Shown: positions 1-8,707, counted from the first letter of the stretch. The stretch: 12,095 nucleotides of DNA from an uncultured Lachnospiraceae bacterium (GCA_900555195.1 USKC01000065.1:1-12095); one strand, 5' to 3'. The notes: generated from the letters alone by a model not told the origin. Made by a program: numbers and translations.

Positions 1-238
1 TTCCGATATTCTCAATATCGCCGGTACGGATACACTTCTGACAGGTAGCCACCCTCCTTCTGGGCGGGATCTCCTGTCCGGTAAAGTAAGGCTTCAACGG
101 AGCCATGCCTGAATTGATCAGCAGCAGGCTGTTGTCATTATGCGGAACCAGGGAAAAGCTTTTCATCACCAGATGTCCCTTGCTTTCAAAGAAGTCCAGG
201 AACATCTTTCTCAATTCGTTAACGCCATATTTTTCCAC
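1..238 (-). CDS. alaS: Alanine-tRNA ligase, N-terminal fragment (runs off the window)
   Basis: Charges tRNA-Ala with alanine in the cytoplasm. Only the first 79 codons are present; the gene continues past base 1. The translation starts [20 protein letters not shown] and carries the class II aminoacylation-domain signatures [20 protein letters not shown] and [19 protein letters not shown], the usual AlaS N-terminus. The start is GTG at 238-236, chosen because GGAGG (251-247) sits 8 bases upstream and because AlaS proteins normally begin right before the VNELR-like segment; no in-frame ATG fits. A consensus promoter lies at 274-302, giving a leader of only about 29 bases. This leaves no room for a T-box leader, which many Firmicutes synthetase genes carry. 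The gene follows cls by 79 bases with no visible terminator between them. Confidence 0.95.
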   Translation of the reverse strand, partial: MEKYGVNELRKMFLDFFESKGHLVMKSFSLVPHNDNSLLLINSGMAPLKPYFTGQEIPPRRRVATCQKCIRTGDIENIG

Positions 239-246
239 GTCTTTTT

Positions 247-251
247 CCTCC
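247..251 (-). promoter_or_regulatory. Ribosome binding site that decides the alaS GTG start
   Basis: GGAGG on the minus strand, 8 bases before GTG at 238-236. It is followed by an A-rich spacer and supports a non-ATG start for alaS. Confidence 0.85.
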
Positions 252-273
252 AAAATATCGCCTAATCTCTCAC

Positions 274-302
274 ATTATAAATTCTATTATTTTCCTTGTC
301 AA
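274..302 (-). promoter_or_regulatory. Consensus sigma-A promoter for alaS
   Basis: The minus strand reads TTGACA (302-297), a 17-base spacer rich in A and T (296-280), then TATAAT (279-274). Both hexamers match the vegetative consensus exactly and the spacer is the ideal length. The expected start is near 267, which gives a short, unstructured leader before the alaS GTG. The promoter begins 16 bases after the cls stop codon. Confidence 0.9.
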
Positions 303-317
303 CGCTGTTTCCCTTTC

Positions 318-1853
318 TCAGCACAGCGGAGCGAACACACGCAGCACAGAATCAAACAGACCGCCGATAATCCCTGTCTTGCAGTCCTTCAGCGTGATCT
401 CCTTGCTCTGTTTGATGGTGTTTATGCTGTCCTCTTTCAGCTCTTTCAGCCCTTCCGTACGATAGAGCAGCGTGGCGCACTCAAAATGAAGATACAAGCT
501 TCTGAAATCCATATTCACGCTCCCGACCACACCGAATTCATCATCACAGATATAACTTTTGGCATGAATGAACCCGGGCGTATATTCATAAATCCTAACC
601 CCTGCTTTTAACAGCGGCGGATAGTTGGAACGAGTCAGCCTGAAAATCATCGGCTTGTCCGGAATGCCAGGCGTCACAATACGGATATCCACGCCCCGTT
701 TGGCCACCTGGCACAATGCATTGCGCATAATGTCATCCACGATCAGATACGGCGTGAATATGTACACATACCGCTTCGCCTGATGCAGAATATCCAGGTA
801 CACATTCTCCGCAATCGTCTCATTATCCAGCGGCGAATCCGCATAAGGCTGAACCACGCCTTTTCCTCCAAACGGTTCCGGATGCCATACATGAGGCTTG
901 AAGCGGTCGATCTGATCATCTTCTTTGCGAAATGCATTCCACATCTCCAGGAACATCTCCGTAAAGCTCCAGACGCCTTCTCCCTTCAGCCGAACTCCCG
1001 TATCCTTCCAATAGCCGAACCGCTCTTTCTGGTTGATATATTCATCCGCCAGATTAATGCCGCCGGTAAACGCCGTATGCCCGTCGATATCCAAAATTTT
1101 GCGGTGATCTCGATTATTCATCACCAGGGAAAAGAATGGAATGATCGGATTAAATGCGATCCACTTGATCCCCTTTTTCTCCAGGCCCGCGTCATAACCG
1201 GCCGGCAGCAGGGTAACGCACCCCATATCGTCATAGATCATACGCACATCCACCCCTTCAGCAGCCTTCTGTTCGAGGATTTCAAGCACGCTGTTCCACA
1301 TCTTCCCTTCCGCCACGATGAAGTACTCCAGAAAGATAAAATGTTTTGCCTCCCGCAGTTCCTGAAGCATGTCCTCAAACATTTCTTCTCCGGAAGGATA
1401 ATAAGTGACTTCCGTATTCGTATAGGCAGGGAAATCGCTCACCCTTTCCACATATTTGAACGTCCCGGCCGCACGTTCATAATGCGCTCTCACTTCGCTC
1501 TCCGGAATGCCTGCTTCATACAGGGTCGGACGATACGCCGCATGACGGTCATGCAGCTTTCTGCGCATTTTTCTCGACGGCTTCTTATCCCCGAAAAAGA
1601 GGTAGAACAGGCCTCCGAACAATGGAAGGATCATAATCAAAACGATCCAGCCGATCTTATAAGCAGAATTATCATCTTTCCCTATGATGTAAAGCACCAT
1701 CAGGATACTGAGCGCCGTGAATGCCGTAGAAATCCAACTCGCATAGGCAGCCAGCCTCCACAACACCAGGCCAAACCAGATTACCTGCACCAGGATGAGA
1801 AGGACGGTAATTACAATCCGGTTAATCACAAGTCTTTTGTATCTATTTTTCAT
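318..1853 (-). CDS. cls: Cardiolipin synthase (phospholipase D family)
   Basis: Membrane enzyme that joins two phosphatidylglycerol molecules to give cardiolipin plus glycerol. At 511 residues it has the normal length and layout. Three hydrophobic segments fill roughly residues 9-32, 40-58 and 67-87. Two PLD catalytic HxK(x4)D motifs follow: HRKILDID (H250, K252, D257) with GG(I)NLADEY after it, and HAKSYICD (H430, K432, D437) with GSVNMDFRSL after it. I chose ATG at 1853, with GGGGAG 7 bases upstream (1866-1861). An in-frame GTG at 1874 would add 7 residues and also has a GGGGAG-like site, so it remains possible. The ATG overlaps the last 11 bases of the upstream permease gene, which implies one mRNA and coupled translation. 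No terminator is visible after the stop. Confidence 0.93.
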   Translation of the reverse strand: MKNRYKRLVINRIVITVLLILVQVIWFGLVLWRLAAYASWISTAFTALSILMVLYIIGKDDNSAYKIGWIVLIMILPLFGGLFYLFFGDKKPSRKMRRKLHDRHAAYRPTLYEAGIPESEVRAHYERAAGTFKYVERVSDFPAYTNTEVTYYPSGEEMFEDMLQELREAKHFIFLEYFIVAEGKMWNSVLEILEQKAAEGVDVRMIYDDMGCVTLLPAGYDAGLEKKGIKWIAFNPIIPFFSLVMNNRDHRKILDIDGHTAFTGGINLADEYINQKERFGYWKDTGVRLKGEGVWSFTEMFLEMWNAFRKEDDQIDRFKPHVWHPEPFGGKGVVQPYADSPLDNETIAENVYLDILHQAKRYVYIFTPYLIVDDIMRNALCQVAKRGVDIRIVTPGIPDKPMIFRLTRSNYPPLLKAGVRIYEYTPGFIHAKSYICDDEFGVVGSVNMDFRSLYLHFECATLLYRTEGLKELKEDSINTIKQSKEITLKDCKTGIIGGLFDSVLRVFAPLC

Positions 1854-3048
1854 CCACTTTCTCCCCTTTTGCACTCTTCTGCTCCCCTTCTACAGACGGC
1901 AGCCTCTTCGCTTCTCCTTTCTTATTCTTCATTCTTTCATTTACGTCGTTTCTTATCAGCTTATAAACGGTAGCGGCAAACGGCACTCCCAGCAGCATTC
2001 CGCCTATTCCCAGCAGACCGCCTCCTATGGTAACTGCGGCGAGCACCCACATGCCCGGCAGCCCGATGGAAGAACCCACCACCTTCGGATAAATCAGATT
2101 CCCTTCCACTTGCTGAAGGATAAGGATAAATACAATGAATAATAATGCCTTCAGCGGATCAACTGTTACAATCATAAAGGCGCCGACGGCGGCTCCCAGA
2201 TAAGCACCCACAATCGGGATCAGCGCAGTCACCCCGACAAAAGCTCCAATCATGGGCGCATACGGGAACTGAAAAATCAGCATTCCCACCGTACACAGCG
2301 TGCCCAAAATCACCGCTTCCGTACACTGGCCGATGAAAAAACGGGAGAATGTACCATTCGCCGTACGGTAAATTCTGCGGATGCGCAGAACCGTCCCTTC
2401 TTTCAAATAAGCGCGCAGCATTTTGCCGGCCTGGGCCTTCAGCTTTTCCTTTCCGGCCAGTATATAAATTCCAAAAATCAGACCGATGAAAAAGTTTACC
2501 ACGCCGCTGACCACGCTTCCTACCACCGTGATGGTGGAATTCAGGACGCTCCCAATACCTGAACGCAACACATCCACCGCCTTGTTGGCCAACCCCCTCC
2601 AATCCACATCCTGCAGGGCGTTCGCAGCTTCCAGGGTTCCATTCTCTTCCAGCCAGCCCGCGATCTGACCAAGCACCACCGGAACGCCCCTTCCGATCAC
2701 GCCGAATGCTTTCCCGAGTTCCGGTATCACCAGCCTGCCGATCAGAATAAACAAAGCAAGAACCAGCACAATGGAAAGCACGATCCCAACCCCTCTTCGG
2801 GTGGCCACAACCCACCTGCTCTTCGATCTTGGGAAATAAAGGCGCTCCACACGAACCAGCACAATATTCAGCACATAAGCGATTACCAATCCAAACACCA
2901 GCGGGAACATCACGTTCCACAGATTGGAAATCCCTGCCACGATCACCAGCACAGCCACGATCTGGTCAAAATACTTGATTCCAAGAACCAAGAGAGCCGT
3001 CAGGCAGATATAAAAGACGACCTTCTTTTCTATTTTTCCTTTCAGCAT
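1843..3048 (-). CDS. AI-2E family transporter homologue (PF01594-type membrane protein)
   Basis: A 401-residue polytopic membrane protein of the AI-2E/UPF0118 family. Members have been linked to export of autoinducer-2 or to ion antiport, so the substrate here is open. Hydrophobic segments lie near residues 10-25, 28-65 and 85-108. A soluble, amphipathic stretch follows (about 110-170), then further membrane segments from 171 on. Family signatures are visible: FFIGQCTEA (about 237-244), TALIPIVGAYLGA (274-286), EGNLIYPKVVGSSIGL (315-330) and the glycine-rich GGGLLGIGGMLLGVP (342-356). The C-terminal 30 residues are charged and lysine-rich. ATG 3048 has AAAGGAG only at a long 12-base spacing; no better in-frame start is present. 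It forms an operon with cls, a plausible link through membrane biology. Confidence 0.92.
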   Translation of the reverse strand: MLKGKIEKKVVFYICLTALLVLGIKYFDQIVAVLVIVAGISNLWNVMFPLVFGLVIAYVLNIVLVRVERLYFPRSKSRWVVATRRGVGIVLSIVLVLALFILIGRLVIPELGKAFGVIGRGVPVVLGQIAGWLEENGTLEAANALQDVDWRGLANKAVDVLRSGIGSVLNSTITVVGSVVSGVVNFFIGLIFGIYILAGKEKLKAQAGKMLRAYLKEGTVLRIRRIYRTANGTFSRFFIGQCTEAVILGTLCTVGMLIFQFPYAPMIGAFVGVTALIPIVGAYLGAAVGAFMIVTVDPLKALLFIVFILILQQVEGNLIYPKVVGSSIGLPGMWVLAAVTIGGGLLGIGGMLLGVPFAATVYKLIRNDVNERMKNKKGEAKRLPSVEGEQKSAKGEKVDEK

Positions 3049-3159
3049 GCCAATACAGGACTCCTTTCCAGCTTTACATTCAGTGTACCTATCTTATCAC
3101 AAAACGCGCAGGAAATGTAGCCCCTTCTTTTCTATTCCTTACAGCCCCCTTATTGGCCG

Positions 3160-3189
3160 GAAACCGTTCGGATGGGCCCGAACGGTTTC
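3160..3189 (-). terminator. Stem-loop after the oxidoreductase gene, without a U-tract
   Basis: A perfect 12-bp inverted repeat (GAAACCGTTCGG / CCGAACGGTTTC) surrounds a 6-base loop and begins 5 bases after the stop of the Gfo/Idh/MocA gene. Neither side has a run of T, so it is not a classical intrinsic terminator. It may protect the mRNA 3' end, act with Rho, or be a protein-binding palindrome. Confidence 0.5.
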
Positions 3190-3194
3190 ACTGA

Positions 3195-4457
3195 CTAGTT
3201 CATGCCGCCGCCCTCTCCCAATTCTTTCCGCAATTCCTGCATCTGAATCGTCTGCCCTGTCAGGCGGGAGCGTTCGGCCGCGCAGGCAATCAGGTGGCTC
3301 TCCACAGAACGGGCGATGCTGCTTCTGCTCTCCTCCTTGCCGGCCAACCGCAGGAAATCGTCCACCAGCCCTGCATCTCCCCCGCCATGTCCGCTCCCGG
3401 TCTTCTCAGGATGAATGATCTGCTTCGTATACTCCGCAGACGCATTTGATGCAAAACGGGAGATTTCCAGCACATTCTCTTCATCATCTCCATAGATCTC
3501 GCCATGTTCGCACATGATATGCATTCGGCGGTGATTTCTGTTGGAAAATGCGCTCAGATGAAAGGTAGCAGTTACTCCGTTCTCAAACTCCACGATCATC
3601 ACCTGATGGTCGCAGACATCATTGTCACATTTATAGACGCATCTCCCATAGGGGCCTGTTTTAAGCGCCTCCAGCAGATCTTCTTCCCTGTCGGACGGGC
3701 AGACCACCTCAGCGGGCCATTCTCCCGCAATCGGCAGATACGCTTTCCTGGCATCATACCTGCAGTCCTGGGCAACAGGGCATTCCAGGCAGCGCTCCGC
3801 GCTTCCCTCCGGTGCATTCTCCCTGCGAAAATAGCTCAGACTTCCAAAGGAAGAAACCGTTCTTGCCCTGCTTTGGGCAAACCAGACCAGAAGATCACAG
3901 TCGTGACAGGATTTCTGCATGATGATCGGGCTGCTTTGCCCGCTGTTCCTCCAATTCCCTCTGACAAAGGAATGCGCCATATGAAAGTTGCCGATATTCT
4001 CGCTATGATCTATGCTCACCAGCCGCCCCAGACTGCCGCTATCCAGAATCTCTTTGATTTTGGAATAAAAATGGGTATACCGCAGCACATGGCAAACGAT
4101 GATCTGTCGGTTCAGCCTAAGGGCCTGTTCCTGCAGTTTCAGGCATTCTGCCGGATCAGGGGAAATTGGTTTTTCCAAAAGCAGATCATATCCCACGTCC
4201 AGCGCAGCCTTCGCCTCCTCATAGTGATCCCGATCCAAAGAGGCCAGGATGACCGCATCACACAGCTTCCCACAGGCAAAGAAATCCTCCTGCTTCTCAA
4301 AGCAGCGTTCCTGCGGGATCTGCAGCAGCTTCGATGCCCTCTCTCTTCTGCCTTTATCCGGTTCCAGAACCGCCACAATCTTTATTCCCTTTCTGTCATG
4401 CGCATATTGCGCATAAGTCATTCCGCGGTTTCCCGCTCCTATCAACGCCAGTTCCAT
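3195..4457 (-). CDS. Gfo/Idh/MocA family NAD(P)-dependent oxidoreductase, substrate unknown
   Basis: A 420-residue predicted cytoplasmic dehydrogenase acting on a sugar, inositol or similar polyol; the substrate cannot be read from sequence. The Rossmann motif GAGNRG lies at residues 7-12. The family's EKP motif, whose lysine is catalytic, is at 95-97, and a KSCHD motif at 182-186 supplies the histidine/aspartate of the active-site helix. An insert carries clustered cysteines: CLECPVAQDC (C223, C226, C232) and CVYKCDNDVC (C273, C277, C282), which could bind a metal; that is inference. I start at ATG 4457 because GGAGGAG (4467-4461) sits 5 bases upstream; an ATG four codons earlier has no usable site. 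No transporter or kinase gene is adjacent, so the sugar pathway stays open. Confidence 0.9.
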   Translation of the reverse strand: MELALIGAGNRGMTYAQYAHDRKGIKIVAVLEPDKGRRERASKLLQIPQERCFEKQEDFFACGKLCDAVILASLDRDHYEEAKAALDVGYDLLLEKPISPDPAECLKLQEQALRLNRQIIVCHVLRYTHFYSKIKEILDSGSLGRLVSIDHSENIGNFHMAHSFVRGNWRNSGQSSPIIMQKSCHDCDLLVWFAQSRARTVSSFGSLSYFRRENAPEGSAERCLECPVAQDCRYDARKAYLPIAGEWPAEVVCPSDREEDLLEALKTGPYGRCVYKCDNDVCDHQVMIVEFENGVTATFHLSAFSNRNHRRMHIMCEHGEIYGDDEENVLEISRFASNASAEYTKQIIHPEKTGSGHGGGDAGLVDDFLRLAGKEESRSSIARSVESHLIACAAERSRLTGQTIQMQELRKELGEGGGMN

Positions 4458-4506
4458 TTTCTCCTCCATTCCTGAACACGCCTGCGCATGCCCCTTTTAG
4501 GATGTT

Positions 4507-4524
4507 CCAGCGCCAAACCGCTGG
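4507..4524. repeat. Short palindrome between gdhA and the oxidoreductase gene
   Basis: CCAGCG and CGCTGG are separated by 6 bases. It lies between the gdhA terminator and the start of the oxidoreductase gene, where the latter's promoter would be expected. I see no convincing -10/-35 pair there, so this may be an operator or a second terminator arm. Confidence 0.35.
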
Positions 4525-4540
4525 TTCCATCCCGCTGAAA

Positions 4541-4571
4541 ATCCCGCAGCCATATCATACGGCTGCGGGAT
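4541..4571 (-). terminator. Probable intrinsic terminator of gdhA
   Basis: An 11-bp perfect stem, ATCCCGCAGCC / GGCTGCGGGAT, encloses a 9-base loop. On the minus strand it is followed by TTTT, then C. It starts about 70 bases after the gdhA stop codon. The U-run is short, so termination may be partial. Confidence 0.65.
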
Positions 4572-4639
4572 CATTTCTTTATCATTTATTCAGCTGTCGT
4601 AACCGTGTGGCTCGCCCAAACCGTTTGCGCACAAGTCTC

Positions 4640-6102
<1,463 letters not shown>

Positions 6103-6106
6103 CTTT

Positions 6107-6135
6107 ATTATATAATGTGAAAAGCATGTATGCAA
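6107..6135 (-). promoter_or_regulatory. Promoter of gdhA
   Basis: The minus strand shows TTGCAT (6135-6130), a 17-base spacer, then TATAAT (6112-6107). The expected start is around 6099-6101, inside the terminator hairpin at 6059-6102. The leader to ATG 5974 is about 125 bases. Confidence 0.8.
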
Positions 6136-6181
6136 GTACTTTATTACGTTAACTTGACGAAATTTGCTAAAAAACACTTTT

Positions 6182-6613
6182 TTATAGATATTTTTTCAGC
6201 TCTTCTATGCTTTTTTGCTCAAAATTCAGCAGCTCTTCCGCCAGCTGCATACTGCTTTCGCCCGCATCAACATGCCGGTTCAATGTTTTCCAAATATCCG
6301 CAATTCCTCTGCTTCCGCCCTGAATCATCATCTGCGCCACATGGCTGATGCTGGTGTTGAGCAGCGTATTGGCATGAATCCCCCCTTTCAGCATCATTTC
6401 CGATATGGCGCTTGAATAATAGCCCTCCGCATGCCCCCTGAGCAATTCCTCTTTCGCCCTGTCCCGTATCTGAGAATATCTCAGTTCCTGTCCGTTCAGC
6501 CAATAGGAGAAGGCCCCCTCCTGGATTTTGGGCAGGATGGTTTCAATCGCTTTCCTCCCCATTTCCGCATTCTTTTGTACCTCTCTCAAAACCGCCGCGT
6601 CATCACTTTTCAT
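6182..6613 (-). CDS. Hypothetical helical protein, 143 residues
   Basis: I do not recognise a named family. The protein starts MKSDDAAVLREVQKNAEMGR and ends SIEELKKYL. It has no signal peptide or membrane segment, almost no proline, and long amphipathic stretches, so an all-helical bundle (about four helices) is likely. A glycine/methionine segment, MMLKGGIHANTLLN then MMIQGGSRGIAD, lies near residues 72-104. I start at ATG 6613, with GAGGG 5 bases upstream; the open frame extends to 6724 but that region is GC-rich, has no ribosome site and adds an unconvincing cysteine/alanine-rich tail. The terminator at 6059-6102 follows the stop. No promoter was obvious upstream. Similar short helical proteins seem common in gut Clostridia from memory; that is not verified here. 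Confidence 0.7.
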   Translation of the reverse strand: MKSDDAAVLREVQKNAEMGRKAIETILPKIQEGAFSYWLNGQELRYSQIRDRAKEELLRGHAEGYYSSAISEMMLKGGIHANTLLNTSISHVAQMMIQGGSRGIADIWKTLNRHVDAGESSMQLAEELLNFEQKSIEELKKYL

Positions 6614-6802
6614 CTCGTCCCTCGTTTCTGCACAGTTTTTTCTGAAAAGCGGTTCTGCTGCCACCGCACAGGCGCAGCCCGCTTCGGCATTCTCGGGCAA
6701 GGGGCCCCTTTGCTTGCCAGCCATCCGCTATCAACGCAAGGACGGCTCCCCATCCTTTTTCATTCGGCAGGTGATGCATTTTCCGACCGAATTAAAAAGA
6801 GA

Positions 6803-6826
6803 GAATGCCTGTTATCACAAGCATTC
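6803..6826 (-). terminator. Bidirectional terminator after the SH3b gene
   Basis: GAATGC/GCATTC, one mismatch, then TGT/ACA form a hairpin with a 4-base loop. On the minus strand it is followed by TCTCTTTTTAATT; on the plus strand a T-rich run also follows. It lies about 80 bases after the SH3b gene stop. Confidence 0.7.
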
Positions 6827-6907
6827 CCTTTGTTTCTTTTTTTATTCTTCTGCTTACCGCCCACATAACGCAGGCCTTACGGCAAGGAACATCCGGATAA
6901 AACGGAA

Positions 6908-8302
6908 TTATTTCAGAACCTCCGTTTTAATATAGCCAACTTCTCCATTGAAACGAACCTTAGTCCAGCCATCCGCCTGTTTCATGAGGATCTCCACCTC
7001 ATCTCCGGAATATCCAACACCCAGCCGGTCCGCCGTTTCGCTGGCAGATTTGCGGATATTCACCGTGGTGGTCAGACGATACGTTCCGCTGTTTGGAACA
7101 GATACGCTGTCCGCCTCTCCAGCCGCCGTATCTTCGGAAGAGGCCGTATCCTCAGAAGATGCTGTATCTTCGGAGGCCTCGCTGCTTTCCTGTTCAGAAG
7201 CATCCGCCACTTCCTGACCATCTGCCGCATCGGAAACTTCAGCCAGGAATTCCGTTTTGATATATGCTTCCTGTCCGTCATATTCAACCCTGGACCAGCC
7301 ATTGGCTTTATTCTCAAGAAGCGCAAACTGATCGCCCACCTGAGCCTTTCCCAGGACATCCGCCGTTTCGCTGTCAGACTTACGGATATTGACCACATCT
7401 GTAGCCTCCACAGTAGAAGCCGTACCTGACGCCTCGCCCGCATCCGCGCTCTGCGTCTCTTCTGCAGCCGCCGCACCGGCGGTGTCAGTCTCCGCAGTGG
7501 TATCCGTCTCTGCAGCAGTCTCCGTCTCTGCGCTGGCAAGCGCATCTGATACCGCCGTCTTCAGATCATCCGACAGCTGCGTCAAAAAGGCCGCCAATTC
7601 CGCATTCTCAGTCACGGTTTCATTATACTCCACCTGGACGCGGTTAAACAGTTCTACCACATCATCCTGCTTTGTAACATTGATGCGGTATTCCTTCATC
7701 TCCTCATCCTGGCTGCAGTCATGAATGTAGTATTCCCCCTCTTCATTCTTGCAGACCACGAACGTGTTCAGACCGCAGACCTTCTGGTCTATATCACGAA
7801 ACTTTGCATAGTAGCTCGCATATACCACATAGAAATCCTCCTGCGGTCCCGGCTTGGTATAGCAGTTAATGTCCTCATACCCTTCCAGATACTTGCTCTT
7901 CTCCTGTATCTGCAGCAGTTCCGTCTGTTCGGAATAATCCTTAATCGTATTGATCGTATCAATATCCCCGGCTGCAGCTGCCTGATAGTACTGTTCAATC
8001 AGCGCATTAATCTCGGGATAAGCATTCTCTTCCAGCGGAACATCCTGCACTTCAGCCTGCGCCGCGGATTGTGTCGCTTCCGTGGATGCCTCTGTTCCGG
8101 CTGCGGCTGCGGCATTTCCTGACGAAGCGCTCCCTCTGCCGATCAAAGCGCCCAACGCGATGCCAATCCCCAGGAGCACCACCGCAGCGCCGATCACAAC
8201 TGCAAAACTCTTTTTATTCTTCTTCAGCAGCTGCACGACTTCACTCCACAGAGACTGCTGAGGCGTTCCTTCTTCGGATGTTTTCTTCTGTTCTTCGCTC
8301 AA
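6908..8302 (-). CDS. Membrane-anchored protein with two C-terminal SH3b domains
   Basis: A 464-residue envelope protein. Residues 1-32 are charged and cytoplasmic, 33-55 form one membrane helix with no cleavage site, and 57-88 are an Ala/Ser/Thr/Glu-rich linker. Residues 90-255 are an unrecognised outside domain with four cysteines (C147, C176, C184, C196). A low-complexity AET-type linker (258-298) leads to SH3b domain 1 (300-354). A second linker with repeated SSEDTA units (372-396) leads to SH3b domain 2 (about 408-464). Both domains share VNIRKS.SETAD...GW..V...G...YIKTE.L, typical of domains that bind peptidoglycan. The start is TTG 8302, with GAAGG 7 bases upstream (8314-8310). An upstream extension would run into the tRNA gene, so I reject it. 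A role at the cell wall is inference. Confidence 0.85.
   Translation of the reverse strand: MSEEQKKTSEEGTPQQSLWSEVVQLLKKNKKSFAVVIGAAVVLLGIGIALGALIGRGSASSGNAAAAAGTEASTEATQSAAQAEVQDVPLEENAYPEINALIEQYYQAAAAGDIDTINTIKDYSEQTELLQIQEKSKYLEGYEDINCYTKPGPQEDFYVVYASYYAKFRDIDQKVCGLNTFVVCKNEEGEYYIHDCSQDEEMKEYRINVTKQDDVVELFNRVQVEYNETVTENAELAAFLTQLSDDLKTAVSDALASAETETAAETDTTAETDTAGAAAAEETQSADAGEASGTASTVEATDVVNIRKSDSETADVLGKAQVGDQFALLENKANGWSRVEYDGQEAYIKTEFLAEVSDAADGQEVADASEQESSEASEDTASSEDTASSEDTAAGEADSVSVPNSGTYRLTTTVNIRKSASETADRLGVGYSGDEVEILMKQADGWTKVRFNGEVGYIKTEVLK
7030..7393 (-). repeat. Duplicated SH3b coding cassette within the gene
   Basis: Bases 7030-7063 and 7360-7393 differ at only about 4 of 34 positions and are 330 bases (110 codons) apart. 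They encode the VNIRKS...SETAD start of each SH3b domain. Between them, short repeats near 7120-7175 encode SSEDTA units. This indicates a fairly recent intragenic duplication or gene conversion. Confidence 0.75.
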
Positions 8303-8309
8303 TTTCACA

Positions 8310-8314
8310 CCTTC
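8310..8314 (-). promoter_or_regulatory. Ribosome binding site supporting the TTG start of the SH3b gene
   Basis: GAAGG is 7 bases before TTG 8302. A GTG at 8308 lies only one base from this site, so TTG is the better start. The 8303-8448 gap otherwise shows no convincing promoter, and the gene may be read through from the tRNA. Confidence 0.5.
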
Positions 8315-8448
8315 TTTACTAAATAAAAACTGCCAAAAGCTCCAGAATCGAATCCATTCCCATGCACAATCGCGGCAGGCCATGGAGCGACACTCCCGGC
8401 AGAAAGCTTCCTTTCTCCGCTCTTTTCCTTGTTCACAGGAATAAAAAA

Positions 8449-8520
8449 TGCACCCGGCAGGAATCGAACCTGCATTAAAGGCGTCGGAGGCCTCCGTTCT
8501 ATCCATTAGACTACGGGTGC
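8449..8520 (-). tRNA. tRNA-Arg, anticodon CCG
   Basis: All cloverleaf parts are visible on the minus strand: acceptor GCACCCG/CGGGTGC, a D-arm with GTCT and the loop AATGGATA, anticodon stem GAGGC/GCCTT around loop CTCCGAC, a 4-base variable loop, and T-stem GCAGG/CCTGC around TTCGATT. The anticodon is CCG at 8487-8485, reading the arginine codon CGG. The D-stem has one C-A mismatch, and the CCA end is not encoded. A73 is followed directly by TTTTTT, which may help end transcription. Arginine codons of the CGG type occur in the neighbouring genes. Confidence 0.95.
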
Positions 8521-8521
8521 A

Positions 8522-8535
8522 ATGCTGTAAAGCAT
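8522..8535. repeat. Small palindrome directly upstream of the tRNA
   Basis: ATGCT GTAA AGCAT, a 5-bp perfect stem with a 4-base loop, begins 2 bases before the mature tRNA 5' end on the minus strand. It may be part of the precursor leader processed by RNase P. Confidence 0.35.
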
Positions 8536-8541
8536 CTCAGT

Positions 8542-8547
8542 ATGATA
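8542..8547 (-). promoter_or_regulatory. Possible -10 box of the tRNA-Arg promoter
   Basis: TATCAT on the minus strand matches the -10 consensus at five of six positions and would start transcription about 15 bases before the tRNA. No good -35 lies at the right distance; TTGTAA at 8565-8560 fits only with a poorer -10 (TACTGA). Confidence 0.3.
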
Positions 8548-8583
8548 TGATGCGAATTATTACAAATTTGTTACGCGCATCAT
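8547..8583. repeat. Inverted repeat between divergent promoter-like sites
   Basis: ATGATGCG and CGCATCAT are 8-bp perfect arms, 21 bases apart, with the inner palindrome ACAAATTTGT (8562-8571). The element covers the plus-strand -35 box and the region upstream of the tRNA, as an operator would. Confidence 0.45.
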
Positions 8584-8596
8584 CTTGACCTATAAT
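8568..8596 (+). promoter_or_regulatory. Possible plus-strand promoter with no gene downstream
   Basis: TTGTTA (8568-8573), a 17-base spacer, then TATAAT (8591-8596). The -10 is perfect and the spacing ideal. No credible plus-strand ORF follows; a transcript would run about 105 bases to the palindrome at 8682-8707. Confidence 0.45.
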
Positions 8597-8681
8597 AGCA
8601 CAACTTTTTCCTGCTGTCCAGTCCAGTTTTATATTTTTTTGTTTATCGGTTCATGCCCGCTCCCCTTCAAGGGAATGGAAT

Positions 8682-8707
8682 CCCCTCCTTCCGGCCGGAA
8701 GGAGGGG
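8682..8707. terminator. 26-base perfect palindrome after the G1P dehydrogenase gene
   Basis: CCCCTCCTTCCGG followed by its exact complement CCGGAAGGAGGGG can fold into an 11-bp GC-rich stem with a 4-base loop. It begins 27 bases after the minus-strand stop codon at 8734. The minus side has no U-run. On the plus side CGCA then TTTT follows, so it could serve as a weak terminator in that direction. Confidence 0.55.

Noticed and set aside
783..1973. Long plus-strand open frame of 396 codons
   Set aside because: It lies opposite cls, which has both HKD motifs and correct length. The plus-strand translation is rich in H, R, I and F with no known motif, as expected for an antisense shadow.
3504..4475. 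Plus-strand open frame of 323 codons
   Set aside because: It is antisense to the Gfo/Idh/MocA gene, whose Rossmann and EKP motifs are clear. It has no ribosome site.
6699..6710. 12-base palindrome AAGGGGCCCCTT
   Set aside because: It is short and GC-rich, has no loop, and lies in a GC-rich intergenic stretch with no promoter beside it. It is probably chance.
6614..6724. Longer version of the 143-residue protein from ATG 6724
   Set aside because: There is no ribosome site before 6724, while ATG 6613 has GAGGG at 5 bases. The extra residues look non-coding.
8303..8506. N-terminal extension of the SH3b protein with CxxC-like cysteines
   Set aside because: The extension would overlap the tRNA-Arg gene and lacks a ribosome site. 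TTG 8302 has a well-spaced one.
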